Origin: a virus
Virus record (IMG/VR): IMGVR_UViG_3300042306_000603
Location: 1-23,173 of that record
DNA length: 23,173 nt
Strand: one strand, 5' to 3'
Below the pieces are notes generated by a model. It was not told where the DNA came from. It ran no database searches and was given only the letters and a program-made list of their open reading frames with translations. Both the position numbers and the translations under genes were made by a program. Positions 6,786-15,200 of the stretch are shown in pieces. Positions within the stretch are counted from its first letter, which is position 1, and each line of letters opens with the position of its first letter.

Positions 6786-7586
6786 ATGAGCAACGATTTA
6801 AAGTGGATGATCTCATCCGACCAGCAGTTCCCATATCAGGATGATAAAATGATCGCACTTTGGTTTAAGGTTATGAAGTGGTTTAAGCCAGACGTTGTTG
6901 ATTACCTAGGTGATACAGATGACCAGGCATGCTACAGTAAGTATACAGAAGGCCGTTCTGCAGAATTCTTAAATCTTCATAAAACTGACAGCAGAGATTT
7001 AATTGTTCCAATGATGCGACACGAAGCAAAAGGCGCAAGAGATTTTTATGCTAAGACAAGAGATATGCTACCAGATGCACAACTATTTTCAGCACTAGGA
7101 AATCATGATGTTAGAATTTTTAACTATGTAGATGCAAAACTTCCTGATTACATTAATGAGGTAACACCAGAAGCTCTATGGGGATTAGATTCATTGGGAT
7201 ATGAGTACATTCATTACAACGAATTGCCGAAGCGTCGCTTTGGAGACATTCACGTTCACCATGGACTTTCAATTGCAGCAACTGGTTCTGTTCGTAAAGA
7301 TATGGAAGACCTTCAAATTTCATTAATTAGAGGGCACTCTCATAGAATTGCTTCTCACCTAGTTACATACGAGTTAAGAAATAATGGCGAAGGAGAAACT
7401 CTGCGTGGGTATGAGCTTGGGCATATGTGTGACGAAAAAGGCCCAGGAATGAAATATATGCAACACCACGATTGGCAAAAGGGTTTTGCGATTGCTCATA
7501 TTGTTAACGATTATCCACATATTCAAATGATCCACGTAGCGCCAGACTACTCATGTGTTGTTGATGGGAAGCTATTTACACTATGA
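6786..7586 (+). CDS. Calcineurin-like metallophosphoesterase
   Basis: A soluble 266-residue protein with the calcineurin-like dimetal phosphoesterase motifs in order: SSDQQFPYQ (10-18), GDTDD (42-46), GNHD (105-108), HVHHG and GHSH. The fold hydrolyses phosphoesters in nucleic acids, cyclic nucleotides or phosphoproteins; the substrate cannot be told here. The first motif is D-x-Q where D-x-H is usual, so one metal ligand is replaced by Gln14 while the others remain. The GAGGT ribosome site is 5 bases before the ATG. It is the first gene after the promoter/terminator leader and is coupled by ATGA to the next small zinc protein. Phage relatives lie near replication genes and may process DNA ends or host nucleotides. 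Confidence 0.85.
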   Translation: MSNDLKWMISSDQQFPYQDDKMIALWFKVMKWFKPDVVDYLGDTDDQACYSKYTEGRSAEFLNLHKTDSRDLIVPMMRHEAKGARDFYAKTRDMLPDAQLFSALGNHDVRIFNYVDAKLPDYINEVTPEALWGLDSLGYEYIHYNELPKRRFGDIHVHHGLSIAATGSVRKDMEDLQISLIRGHSHRIASHLVTYELRNNGEGETLRGYELGHMCDEKGPGMKYMQHHDWQKGFAIAHIVNDYPHIQMIHVAPDYSCVVDGKLFTL

Positions 7587-7774
7587 TGCTCAATTGTACT
7601 AAATGCAGGGGAAGAGTATTTATTGACAGAGTCTTTTCTCAAAAGTTGCACATGGAATTGTTTTGCGTAATGTGTGGCAAAAGATGGATGATCAATAAAG
7701 ATACAAGTAAACTAGGGAAATGGTTAGAGCAATTAGAAAAAACAAAAGAAAAAAGTTTAGCTATTTCTTCCTAA
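7583..7774 (+). CDS. Small zinc-ribbon protein, 63 aa
   Basis: It starts at an ATGA overlap with the phosphoesterase stop. Two CxxC knuckles are visible, C-T-K-C near residue 5 and C-V-M-C near 28, the usual spacing of a zinc ribbon. A lysine-rich helical tail follows. Such ribbons bind DNA, RNA or another protein; which of these cannot be seen. Its 3' end overlaps the next gene by 55 bases, a long overlap for this window, so the start of that gene may lie further downstream. Confidence 0.7.
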   Translation: MMLNCTKCRGRVFIDRVFSQKLHMELFCVMCGKRWMINKDTSKLGKWLEQLEKTKEKSLAISS

Positions 7775-8202
7775 ACAATAAGATACACAAAGTTCTCAGC
7801 TCATCTTGGGCAAAAGACGAGCTTATTGCTTGGTGCTATCCAGATAAAAAAAGAGTCATGTATTCATATTCTCAGGTTGTTAAAAGCATGGAGAATGCAT
7901 ATTCTACAAAGCAGGTTGCTCAAATACTAAATAAGCATAAGGTAACTATTGAAGATTATATCTTAGACGGCAAAATAAGATATCCTCAAAAAGTCTACCC
8001 TATTGGAAATGATGAGAGCACATGGTATAAATTTATGTATAGCGAGTCTGATATAATCGATATACATCAGTTTATATTAGAAGCGGGATATTCAAAAGAT
8101 ATGCCGTCAAAAAATGAGTTGAGGGCTCTTCTCAAACACAACACTATATTGTATACTAAGACAACAGAGGGGAACTTTGTACCAGTATGGAAAGCAGAGT
8201 AG
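7720..8202 (+). CDS. Putative helix-turn-helix DNA-binding protein, 160 aa
   Basis: The middle of the protein (about 60-95) reads as a MerR/excisionase-type winged helix: AYSTKQVAQILNKHKVTIED then a wing-like IRYPQKVYPI. A second segment after it (WYKFMYSESDI) looks like the second half of the same kind of domain. The basic N-terminus (KNKRKK) would favour DNA contact. It may regulate phage transcription or help start replication at a nearby origin; both are inference. The start at 7720 overlaps the previous gene by 55 bases, and a later start near 7858 is possible and would keep the helix-turn-helix. The small gene at 8187 overlaps its end. Confidence 0.65.
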   Translation: MVRAIRKNKRKKFSYFFLNNKIHKVLSSSWAKDELIAWCYPDKKRVMYSYSQVVKSMENAYSTKQVAQILNKHKVTIEDYILDGKIRYPQKVYPIGNDESTWYKFMYSESDIIDIHQFILEAGYSKDMPSKNELRALLKHNTILYTKTTEGNFVPVWKAE

Positions 8203-8309
8203 TACCAGCAAGAGTTGTTGTATGCGAATTATGTAAGAAAGAATTGGTAGTGCGTTGGGGCATTTTTGCCCATGACACTTTGAGCAGACATAGGAAGGCG
8301 GATCATTAA
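8187..8309 (+). CDS. Micro zinc-finger protein, 40 aa
   Basis: A very short gene: ATG at 8187, TAA at 8307-8309, with the last A shared with the next ATG. The product has CELC near residue 13 and two histidines near the end (SRHRKADH), spaced as in a C2H2-like finger with a basic helix. It sits between the helix-turn-helix gene and the 69-residue gene with an overlap at each side, the coupling pattern of the whole operon. A structural zinc finger that binds DNA or a partner is likely but not shown. Confidence 0.6.
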   Translation: MESRVVPARVVVCELCKKELVVRWGIFAHDTLSRHRKADH

Positions 8310-8518
8310 TGGAAAAAGGAACACACGTCAGAGTGGATCTATCCTTTACACGTAACTTGGGTAATTTTGAAAGTATAAAAATAGGAATTGGCGTAGATGA
8401 CTTCGTTAGAGACGGAGAGACAGTCACAGCTGCAACAGATAGAGTATACAAGTTTGTTGAAGATAAGCTTTTAGAAAAGACTCGTGAAGTAGAAGAAGAG
8501 CTCAAGCGTGGCAAATGA
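8309..8518 (+). CDS. Hypothetical protein in the replication operon, 69 aa
   Basis: I do not recognise a named family. The first half has alternating hydrophobic and polar residues (VRVDLSFTRNLGNFESIKIG) like two beta strands; the second half is a long acidic and basic helix that could be a coiled coil. It is coupled by TAATG to the micro zinc finger and overlaps the next gene. I recall similar short beta-plus-helix proteins just upstream of helicase genes in other phages, but with no assigned role. Confidence 0.75.
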   Translation: MEKGTHVRVDLSFTRNLGNFESIKIGIGVDDFVRDGETVTAATDRVYKFVEDKLLEKTREVEEELKRGK

Positions 8519-8822
8519 AAAGCAGCCGTACATCCTAATTAGCCTATACCTTTCTTTGTATAAAGAAAAATACAATAAGGTTTTGACTATTAATAAGTTT
8601 AGAGAAAAGTGGGCTATGCAAGATGTTATTGATAGTGTAGGATATGATCGTGCAGTTGAGCTTTTAAAGTATTATTTCAAGACGGCAAAGTCGGGACACC
8701 CACTTAACTTCTTCTATAATAACTTTGATAGAATTGATAATTTAGAAAAAGAAATTAAGAAGGATAAGGCAGTTCGCAGTGTCCTTCTAGAAGAAACTAA
8801 GAAGATGGTGGAAAACGAATAA
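8508..8822 (+). CDS. Hypothetical helical protein upstream of helicase, 104 aa
   Basis: GTG start at 8508 overlapping the previous stop; the stop shares a base with the helicase ATG (TAATG). The protein is all-helical, with a YLSLYKEKYNK start, a conserved-looking AVELLKYYFKTAKSGHPLN middle and a charged tail. Tight coupling to a DnaB-like helicase gene suggests a helicase loader or an accessory of the primosome, since many phages keep the loader directly upstream of the helicase. There is no ATP-binding motif, so it is not an AAA+ loader of the DnaC type. The loader role is inference. Confidence 0.75.
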   Translation: MANEKQPYILISLYLSLYKEKYNKVLTINKFREKWAMQDVIDSVGYDRAVELLKYYFKTAKSGHPLNFFYNNFDRIDNLEKEIKKDKAVRSVLLEETKKMVENE

Positions 8823-10066
8823 TGAATACAGAAGCAACATTAATTTCTGCGGTATGCAAGAACAAAGATATTAGCACACTGCTTGCTGATAATGTTGATG
8901 AGCTATTTACTTCCCATAAAGATATTTGGGAAGGCTTAAAGTCATACTATTATAAATTTAAAGCTGTTCCAGAGGTAGGTATTCTTCAGGAAAGGTTTAA
9001 AGATTTTGAGCCAGTAGATGCTAAGGCCGAGACTGGCTATTATCTAGACCAGCTTAAGAATGAGTTCATATCAAATAAACTGAAGAGTATTATTATTAAG
9101 GGAGGCTCTGCGCTAAAGGAAGATGCAGCCTCTAGAGTGCTTGCACAAATGCAAAGCGACTTAGCAGGCTTAAGTCGTTTTACAAATAATGTCAGAGACT
9201 TAGACATTATTGATGTAGAAAATGCAGCACGACATTATGAAGCAACCAAGGAGCGTTCATCCGTAATGGGTGGTGCTCCAGGAATCCTGACGGGCTTCAG
9301 CGCAATCGACAAAGCGTACCCAACTGGAATGGCTCCAGGACACCTTATCGTTGCTATTGGTTGGCCAGGGCGTGGTAAGACATGGTTTACGTCATATCTT
9401 GCATGCAAAGCTTGGGAGCAAGGGTTTAAGCCCATGATTGTTTCTCTTGAAATGTCTCCCGAAAACATGCGTGATCGTATCTTTACAATGCTAGGCTCTG
9501 GAATATTCAGAGCAAGCGATTTGTCAAAGGGTGATATCAACATTGATGATTTCCGTAACTGGGGAAATAAGAAGTTTGAGGGAAAGAATAGTTTTGTTCT
9601 AATCTCAAATGAAGGTGCATCAGAAGTTACACCTGCAACTATTCAAGGTAAGATAGATCAGCATAAGCCAGACCTAGTTATTCTTGATTATCACCAACTA
9701 TTTAATGACAATAAAAGAAGTAATTCTGAAGTAGAAAGAAACAGAAACGTATCTCGTGAATTTAAGATGCTTGCCGTGTCAAATAATATTCCTATTATTG
9801 ACATTACTGCAGCAACTGCAGATGATGTATCTGATCAAGATAATCCTCCGATGATGTCTCAGGTTGCTTGGTCTAAAGCAATTGAATACGATGCAGACAT
9901 GGCTTTGGCAGTACACAGATACCCTCAAACCAATATGATTGAGATTGTTTCTAGGAAGAATAGACACGGTCATGACTTTAATTTTTACCTAGATTGGGAT
10001 ATCAACAGGGGTATCGTCAAAGAGATTTACGAAAACCCTTTTGAAAATGACTCACAAAAGAATTAA
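8822..10066 (+). CDS. dnaB: Replicative DNA helicase, DnaB-like
   Basis: This 414-residue protein has a helical N-terminal region (about 1-120) and a RecA-fold helicase core with Walker A GWPGRGKT (180-187), a Walker B strand LVILDYHQL, and the DnaB-type arginine/lysine region RKNRHGHD near the C-terminus. IVSLEMSPENM is the typical sensor-like block after Walker A. It would form a hexamer on the lagging strand and unwind the fork, moving with the primase encoded just downstream. The length is close to that of phage DnaB relatives and shorter than bacterial DnaB, mainly in the N-terminal domain. The start at 8822 is set by a TAATG overlap. Confidence 0.92.
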   Translation: MNTEATLISAVCKNKDISTLLADNVDELFTSHKDIWEGLKSYYYKFKAVPEVGILQERFKDFEPVDAKAETGYYLDQLKNEFISNKLKSIIIKGGSALKEDAASRVLAQMQSDLAGLSRFTNNVRDLDIIDVENAARHYEATKERSSVMGGAPGILTGFSAIDKAYPTGMAPGHLIVAIGWPGRGKTWFTSYLACKAWEQGFKPMIVSLEMSPENMRDRIFTMLGSGIFRASDLSKGDINIDDFRNWGNKKFEGKNSFVLISNEGASEVTPATIQGKIDQHKPDLVILDYHQLFNDNKRSNSEVERNRNVSREFKMLAVSNNIPIIDITAATADDVSDQDNPPMMSQVAWSKAIEYDADMALAVHRYPQTNMIEIVSRKNRHGHDFNFYLDWDINRGIVKEIYENPFENDSQKN

Positions 10067-10349
10067 AAGATTTCAAATTGATGTAGAGTTTTATGATAAT
10101 GCTCAGCTGATTAGCCTTAAGCCACAGTATGAGAATTTACTTACTCATGACATGAGGTCTAAAGGGTACGCTAGAGTACTTGACATAGACACAGCATTTT
10201 CGGTAGAATTTACAGGTGAGACATGGAAGTTCTTAATGACACTCCATGGAATATATGTAGGAAAGAAGCAAGCATGGCTATCAGAGGGTATAACGCAAGG
10301 AAAGTTGATTCCACGTACTATGCGCCCAACCATATCAAATCAATCATAA
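10047..10349 (+). CDS. Hypothetical protein between helicase and primase, 100 aa
   Basis: The ATG at 10047 is chosen over a TTG six bases upstream. The protein is basic, with two beta-type stretches (FQIDVEFYD, AFSVEFTGETWKFLMTLHGIYVG) and a Trp/Gly-rich end. I do not recognise it. It overlaps the helicase end by 20 bases and the primase start by about 76 bases, the longest overlap here. The overlap may mean its C-terminus is dispensable or that the primase starts later. Lying between helicase and primase, it may be a primosome accessory, by position only. Confidence 0.65.
   Translation: MTHKRIKRFQIDVEFYDNAQLISLKPQYENLLTHDMRSKGYARVLDIDTAFSVEFTGETWKFLMTLHGIYVGKKQAWLSEGITQGKLIPRTMRPTISNQS
10180..10209 (+). 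promoter_or_regulatory. Possible internal promoter before primase
   Basis: TTGACA at 10180-10185, 18 bp spacer, TAGAAT at 10204-10209. It lies within the coding sequence of the 100-residue gene and 65 bases before the primase ATG. Unlike the intergenic promoters it has no TGn before the -10. Confidence 0.3.
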
Positions 10350-11272
10350 AGGCTTTAGGTTTAGATATTGTTGCAGAGCCAGGTAACGAGGTTATGTTCT
10401 ACTGTCCTTTTCATTCCAATAGGCACACAGCAAGCTGTTGCATAAACAAATCTTCTGGGGCATGGCTATGCTTTAATCCTTCTTGTGGTGAAACTGGAAC
10501 CCTGACAGAGCTGGTTAGAAGAGTATTACACAAAAATGATTTTGAGGCCATTAGATTTATTGCTGCTCAGGAGCAAGAAGCGTTAAACAATTTTGATGAA
10601 GTTATGGCAAGTATGTTTGAGGTTAAACCAGACTTCGAGGAGTTTCCTCAAGACACTTTGGATAGATTACATGCAGACCTTTACGGTCATAAGCAAGCAA
10701 GAGATTACTTAAACTCAAGAGGAATTGTAGATCAATCCATGAAAGACTTTAATCTTGGGTATTCTAATGCAATGGGAATGGTCATTACACCAGTTCATAG
10801 TCCAGACGGGATGCCTATTGGCTTGGTAGGTAGATCAATTGAGGGTAAAGCTTTTAAGAATAGCACCAGCTTGCCAAAGAGCAAAACCTTATTTAATGTT
10901 CATCGTGCTAAAAAAATTGGAGACCACGTTATAGTGGTAGAGTCAAACTTTGATGCAATAAGAATACATCAGGCAGGGTTTCCAAATGTGGTCGCAACTC
11001 TAGGCGGCATTTTGTCAACAGAGCAGCACAAGATTTTAAATAGATATTTTAATAAGATAACAATAATGACCGACTCAGACTTGGCTGGCAGGGAGCTAGG
11101 GCTAAGCATAGCCAATAGATTAAAAAATAAAGACATCTTGTGGGGATCTTATGAATATGGTAAGATATATCCACATGATGCAAAAGATGCAGGCGATATG
11201 ACCGATGAGGAAATTAAAGCCTGTATTAAAAATTCAGTATCTGATATCGAATATCGATCTTGGAGCCCATAA
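10274..11272 (+). CDS. dnaG: DNA primase, DnaG-like (zinc and Toprim)
   Basis: A 332-residue primase that makes RNA primers for lagging-strand synthesis. The N-terminal zinc finger is C44-x2-H47...C66-x4-C71 (CPFH, later CFNPSC). The Toprim core has VIVVESNFDAI with E223 and D227, then MTDSDLAGREL with D267-x-D269, the metal-binding acidic residues. The C-terminal helicase-binding domain of bacterial DnaG is missing or very short, as is common in phages. The ATG at 10274 has AGGAAAG upstream and starts at a natural N-terminus; an in-frame ATG at 10223 would add 17 residues with no support. It would act with the helicase from 8822. Confidence 0.92.
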   Translation: MAIRGYNARKVDSTYYAPNHIKSIIKALGLDIVAEPGNEVMFYCPFHSNRHTASCCINKSSGAWLCFNPSCGETGTLTELVRRVLHKNDFEAIRFIAAQEQEALNNFDEVMASMFEVKPDFEEFPQDTLDRLHADLYGHKQARDYLNSRGIVDQSMKDFNLGYSNAMGMVITPVHSPDGMPIGLVGRSIEGKAFKNSTSLPKSKTLFNVHRAKKIGDHVIVVESNFDAIRIHQAGFPNVVATLGGILSTEQHKILNRYFNKITIMTDSDLAGRELGLSIANRLKNKDILWGSYEYGKIYPHDAKDAGDMTDEEIKACIKNSVSDIEYRSWSP

Positions 11273-11322
11273 AAATAAAATAAAGATGGATATATACCAT
11301 CAACTATAGAGAAGAGGAACAA

Positions 11323-11991
11323 ATGGGAATAGTAAAAGGTCTTAAGGACTTAAATAAAGTAATGGACAAGCCACAGTCTTCAGGTGGAGAAGGAACCAAA
11401 GCTCGCTGGGTAAAGCTAGAAGATAGCGAAAGCGTAAAGATTCGTTTTCTTCAAGAACTTGATCCAGACTCACCAACATATAACGAAAAGTTAGGTCTAG
11501 GTTTTATTGCTGTAGAGCATACAAATCCAAAAGACTATCGCCGTAAGGCACTTTGTTCAATGGACGATCAGGGAAAGTGCTACGGTTGCGAGCAGCATCG
11601 TAAGGACTACAAGGCTGGTTGGAAAGGCCGTTCAAGACTGTACATTAACGTATTAGTAGATGATGGCAAAGAAGATCCTTATGTAGGAATTCTTTCACAG
11701 GGTTCAAGTGGCAAAACAGTAACACCAACACTTATCGAGTATGCTGGTGAAATGGGAAGCATTACTAACCTAATGTGGCGTATTAAGCGCACAGGAACAA
11801 AAACTGATACAAGTTATACAATCATCCCTCTAGCTAAGGATGAAACACCGTTTGACGGGACAACTCTTGAGCTTTACAAGCTTGAGGAAACTGCAGTACG
11901 TGATCTTCCGTACACAGACCAGGAGTCATTCTTTGCTGGAGAGCATTCAAGCGAAGAAGATTCTAGTTCATCTAGCAGCGTAGACTGGTAA
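11323..11991 (+). CDS. Single-stranded DNA-binding protein, gp32-like
   Basis: A 222-residue protein that probably coats single-stranded DNA at the fork and in recombination. A basic N-terminal arm precedes an OB-type core containing H66-x11-C78-x7-C86-x2-C89. T4 gp32 holds its zinc with H64, C77, C87 and C90, a very similar spacing, and this is the main basis for the call. The C-terminal tail is acidic and serine-rich and ends in VDW, like the partner-docking tails of other single-strand binding proteins. AGAGGA lies upstream of the ATG. A 50-base gap from the primase holds no clear promoter. A strong hairpin follows 11 bases after the stop. An RPA-like or other phage OB protein is the alternative. 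Confidence 0.75.
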   Translation: MGIVKGLKDLNKVMDKPQSSGGEGTKARWVKLEDSESVKIRFLQELDPDSPTYNEKLGLGFIAVEHTNPKDYRRKALCSMDDQGKCYGCEQHRKDYKAGWKGRSRLYINVLVDDGKEDPYVGILSQGSSGKTVTPTLIEYAGEMGSITNLMWRIKRTGTKTDTSYTIIPLAKDETPFDGTTLELYKLEETAVRDLPYTDQESFFAGEHSSEEDSSSSSSVDW

Positions 11992-12002
11992 TACAAGTAT
12001 AT

Positions 12003-12030
12003 GCAGGGCTAGTCTATTGACTAGCCCTGC
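12003..12030 (+). terminator. Perfect 12-bp hairpin terminator
   Basis: GCAGGGCTAGTC (12003-12014), loop TATT, GACTAGCCCTGC (12019-12030), then GTTATTTGTT. The stem is perfect and GC-rich, the T-run interrupted. It lies 11 bases after the single-strand binding protein stop and should end that transcript. Confidence 0.8.
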
Positions 12031-12045
12031 GTTATTTGTTAGAAT
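12017..12045 (+). promoter_or_regulatory. Extended -10 promoter overlapping the terminator, leaderless
   Basis: TTGACT at 12017-12022, 17 bp spacer, TGT then TAGAAT at 12040-12045. The -35 lies in the loop and right arm of the terminator hairpin. The predicted +1 (12052) is the A of the next ATG, and no Shine-Dalgarno sequence precedes it. Confidence 0.7.
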
Positions 12046-12051
12046 ATCAAT

Positions 12052-12258
12052 ATGATATCTTACGAAATACCAGATCCGTTTGATACTTTTGTAGCAAACA
12101 AGTACAAAGATTATAAAGGAATGCTTTATGATTTCTTTGCAAAAGAATGGCATTTAAAAGCAGCTTGCTGTGGAGAAGATTTATATGCACCAAACAAAAA
12201 AACAATGATTAAGATTAGACTTTATCATACAAGAAACGAATGCATGGGCGGATACTAA
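12052..12258 (+). CDS. Small hypothetical protein, faintly WhiB-like, leaderless
   Basis: A 68-residue acidic protein of unknown function. The stretch EWHLKAACCGEDLYAPN resembles the N-terminal block of WhiB iron-sulfur regulators (W..rAAC.GED..FFP), and the C-terminal YHTRNEC resembles CPVR.EC with two of the four cysteines replaced (Tyr for one, Ile for the other). A real WhiB protein needs four cysteines, so at best this is a degenerate relative that cannot hold the usual cluster. The gene is the first of its transcript, leaderless, and its stop shares a base with the DnaE start (TAATG), so it is made with the polymerase. It might instead be a small polymerase accessory. Confidence 0.65.
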   Translation: MISYEIPDPFDTFVANKYKDYKGMLYDFFAKEWHLKAACCGEDLYAPNKKTMIKIRLYHTRNECMGGY

Positions 12259-15200
12259 TGAGTTTTACACACCTACATGTTCACTCATACTATTCATTAA
12301 TGGATGGACTTAATTCTCCATTAGAGTTAGTGCAAGCCGCAAAAGCAGCAGGACAAACAGCAATTGCAATTACAGATCACGGCACGTTGTCTTCACACAG
12401 AGAAATGCAGATTGCTTGTAGGGAAGAGGGCATAAAGCCAATCCTGGGAGTAGAGGCTTATATATCTCCAACAGATAGGTTTGACAAGTCTTCAAAAACA
12501 GATAAGTCTATTCAGGCTTACAACCACATAATTTTGTTAGCAAAAAATAAAAAGGGTCTGGAGAATATAAACACACTACAGGAAATTGCTTGGAACGAAG
12601 GGTTTTATCATAAGCCTAGAATAGATAGGGAAATACTAAATGAATACTCGGAAGGAATTATTGTCCTTTCTGGATGCCTTAATGGGCTTATCTCTAAGGC
12701 TATCGAGAAGGGCGAATTCTCTGAAGCTAAAATGGTGCTCAAAGATTTTCAGAAAACTTTCGGCAAAGATTTTTATGTTGAGGTACAGTCTCACAATCCA
12801 GAAGAAATAAACTCTAAGCTACTAGAACTTGCCGACGAGCTAGGGATCAAGGCGGTGGCAACAGGTGATGCTCACTTTGCTAAAGAAGAAGATAGAGTAT
12901 TAGAAGAAGCAATGCTTATTCTGTCCACGTCCCCAAAAATGGATAAGGATGCTGACTTTGAAATGTCTAGACAGATTAAAGATATTAATGATAGGTTAAA
13001 CTACCTATATCCAGATCGTAGAATATCATTTCAAGACTATAATCTATTTATACAGTCACGTTCTGAAATTGAAGCAGACTTTAATAAGGCTGGAATTACA
13101 CGCAAAGACATTTATGAAAATACCATGGAGATTGCTGACAAAATTGGAGAATACGATTTTAACAGTGGTTTAGACCTACTCCCAGTACCTAAGACTGATG
13201 CAGACCAGAAACTGTCTCAGATGGCCTCAGAAGGCCTTAAAAGACTAAATCTAGTCGACCAGGTCTACCTGGAGAGACTTAAAGAAGAGCTATCTGTAAT
13301 TAAAGATAAGTCATTTGCTTCCTATTTTCTTGTTGTAGCAGATATGATTAATTGGGCAAAAGAAAATGATATTAAGGTTGGCCCAGGTCGTGGCTCTGCT
13401 GCAGGCTCCTTGGTTTGCTATGCCCTAGGAATTACAGATGTAGATCCAATTAAATATGATTTATTGTTTTTTAGATTTATTAACCCAGAGCGTAATGACT
13501 TTCCTGATATCGATACTGACTTTGAAGACCGACGAAGAAAAGAAGTTAAAGATTATTTAAAGAAAAAGTTTAAGCATGTTGCTTCAATTTCTACATATAC
13601 TTATTTTAAGGATAAGGGTGTGATTAGAGATGCTGCACGTGTATTCATGGTTCCACTTTCAGATGTTAACCGTGCAATGAAATCAATTGATACCTTTGAA
13701 GACTTTATTGAGTCTCCGAACACTAAAGAATTTAGAAACAAGTATCCCGAAGTTGTATGGCTTGCAGATAGACTTCGTGGAAGAATTAGATCTGTTGGAG
13801 TGCATGCCGCAGGTGTTGTTGTCGCAAAAGATGACCTAAGAAAATATGCACCAGTAGAATCAAGAGCTGATGCAAGCGACTTGGTTTCTGGTAGAATTCC
13901 AGTCGTCGCATACGACATGGATACGGTTGCTGATATAGGTCTTATTAAACTAGATGCGCTAGGACTTAAGACTTTATCAGTGATCTCAGACACACTCGCA
14001 TCAATTAAAAAGCGTACAGGGAAAGACATTAATCTTTCTGAGTTGTCACTTGATGATGCTAGCGTTTATAAAGTATTGAGCGATGGGTATACAAAAGGAG
14101 TTTTTCAAGCTGAAGCAACACCATACACTAATCTTTTAATTAAAATGGGTGTAGACAAGTTTGAGGATCTTGCTGCATCAAACGCTCTTGTACGACCAGG
14201 TGCTATGAATACTGTGGGAGCTTCTTATATTAAGCGCAAGCATGGGGATGAGGCAGTTCAATTTATTCATCCAATTATGAAGCCTTTCACAGAAAATACT
14301 TATGGGGTTATTATTTATCAGGAGCAGGTTATGCAAGCTTGCGTACACCTTGGAGGAATGACTTGGTCAGAGGCTGACAAAGTGCGTAAGATTATTGGAA
14401 AGAAGAAAGATGCAAAAGAGTTCGACGAGTTCAAGGATCGCTTTATTGATGGTGCTTCAAAACACATTTCTAAGAAGCAAGCCGAAACGCTATGGCATAC
14501 TTTCGAGGCTCATGCTGGCTATTCTTTTAACCGCTCTCATGCTGTTGCTTATTCCATGCTTAGTTATTATACGGCTTGGCTTAAAACTTACTACCCTCTT
14601 GAGTTCATGTTTTCAATTCTTAAAAACGAAAACGATAAAGATGCTAGAACAGAATACCTAATTGAAGCAAAAAGATTGGGGCTTAGCGTTAAGCTTCCAC
14701 ATATAAATGAGTCAGACATATACTTCTCACTTCAAGGTGAGTCTATCCGTTTCGGGTTAGCTGAAGTAAAGTTTATTTCAGATAGTATTGCAAATAAAAT
14801 AATTGATAAGAGGCCATACAGAGATTATGCTGAATTTATTGAAAAGGCATCGAGTAAAGGTTCTGGCATTAATAGCCGTGCTATTAATGCTCTTAACGCC
14901 ATCGGCGGTGCTGCGTTTGATGATAACAAAAGGCAAGGAAATGAAAAAGACAATTACTACGAATACTTAGGTATTCCAACCTTTAACCTTGAAGGAATCC
15001 CTCCAAGAATTAAAGCGCAGGCTAGACCTATTGAAGAGTTTGATGACCTAGGATCATTTGTTATGTTTGGCATGGTAAAAAGTATTAAGCGTGGTTCAGG
15101 GTGGGCAAGAGTAGAACTAGTTGACGAGACAGGTTCTATTGGACTATTTCATACAGAGCAGACACAAATTGAAACTGGACAAATGTATTTTATCCTTGTA

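Noticed and set aside
8107-8514. A 135-codon open frame on the minus strand
   Set aside because: It lies opposite well-coupled plus-strand genes and its product is serine-rich low-quality sequence with no motif. It is a shadow of the AT-rich codon pattern.
10223-10273. Upstream start for the primase
   Set aside because: It would add 17 residues unlike the family and deepen the overlap with the previous gene; AGGAAAG points to the ATG at 10274.
11281-11300. Short inverted repeat GATGG...CCATC before the single-strand binding protein gene
   Set aside because: It is only five base pairs with no T-run and no clear promoter nearby, so it cannot be called a terminator or operator.
12240-12257. 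Upstream start for DnaE
   Set aside because: The ATG at 12258 forms a TAATG overlap and gives the normal PHP start with HLHVHS near the N-terminus.
13601-14029. A 142-codon minus-strand open frame within dnaE
   Set aside because: It is fully inside the DnaE catalytic core, has no ribosome site and no recognisable domain.
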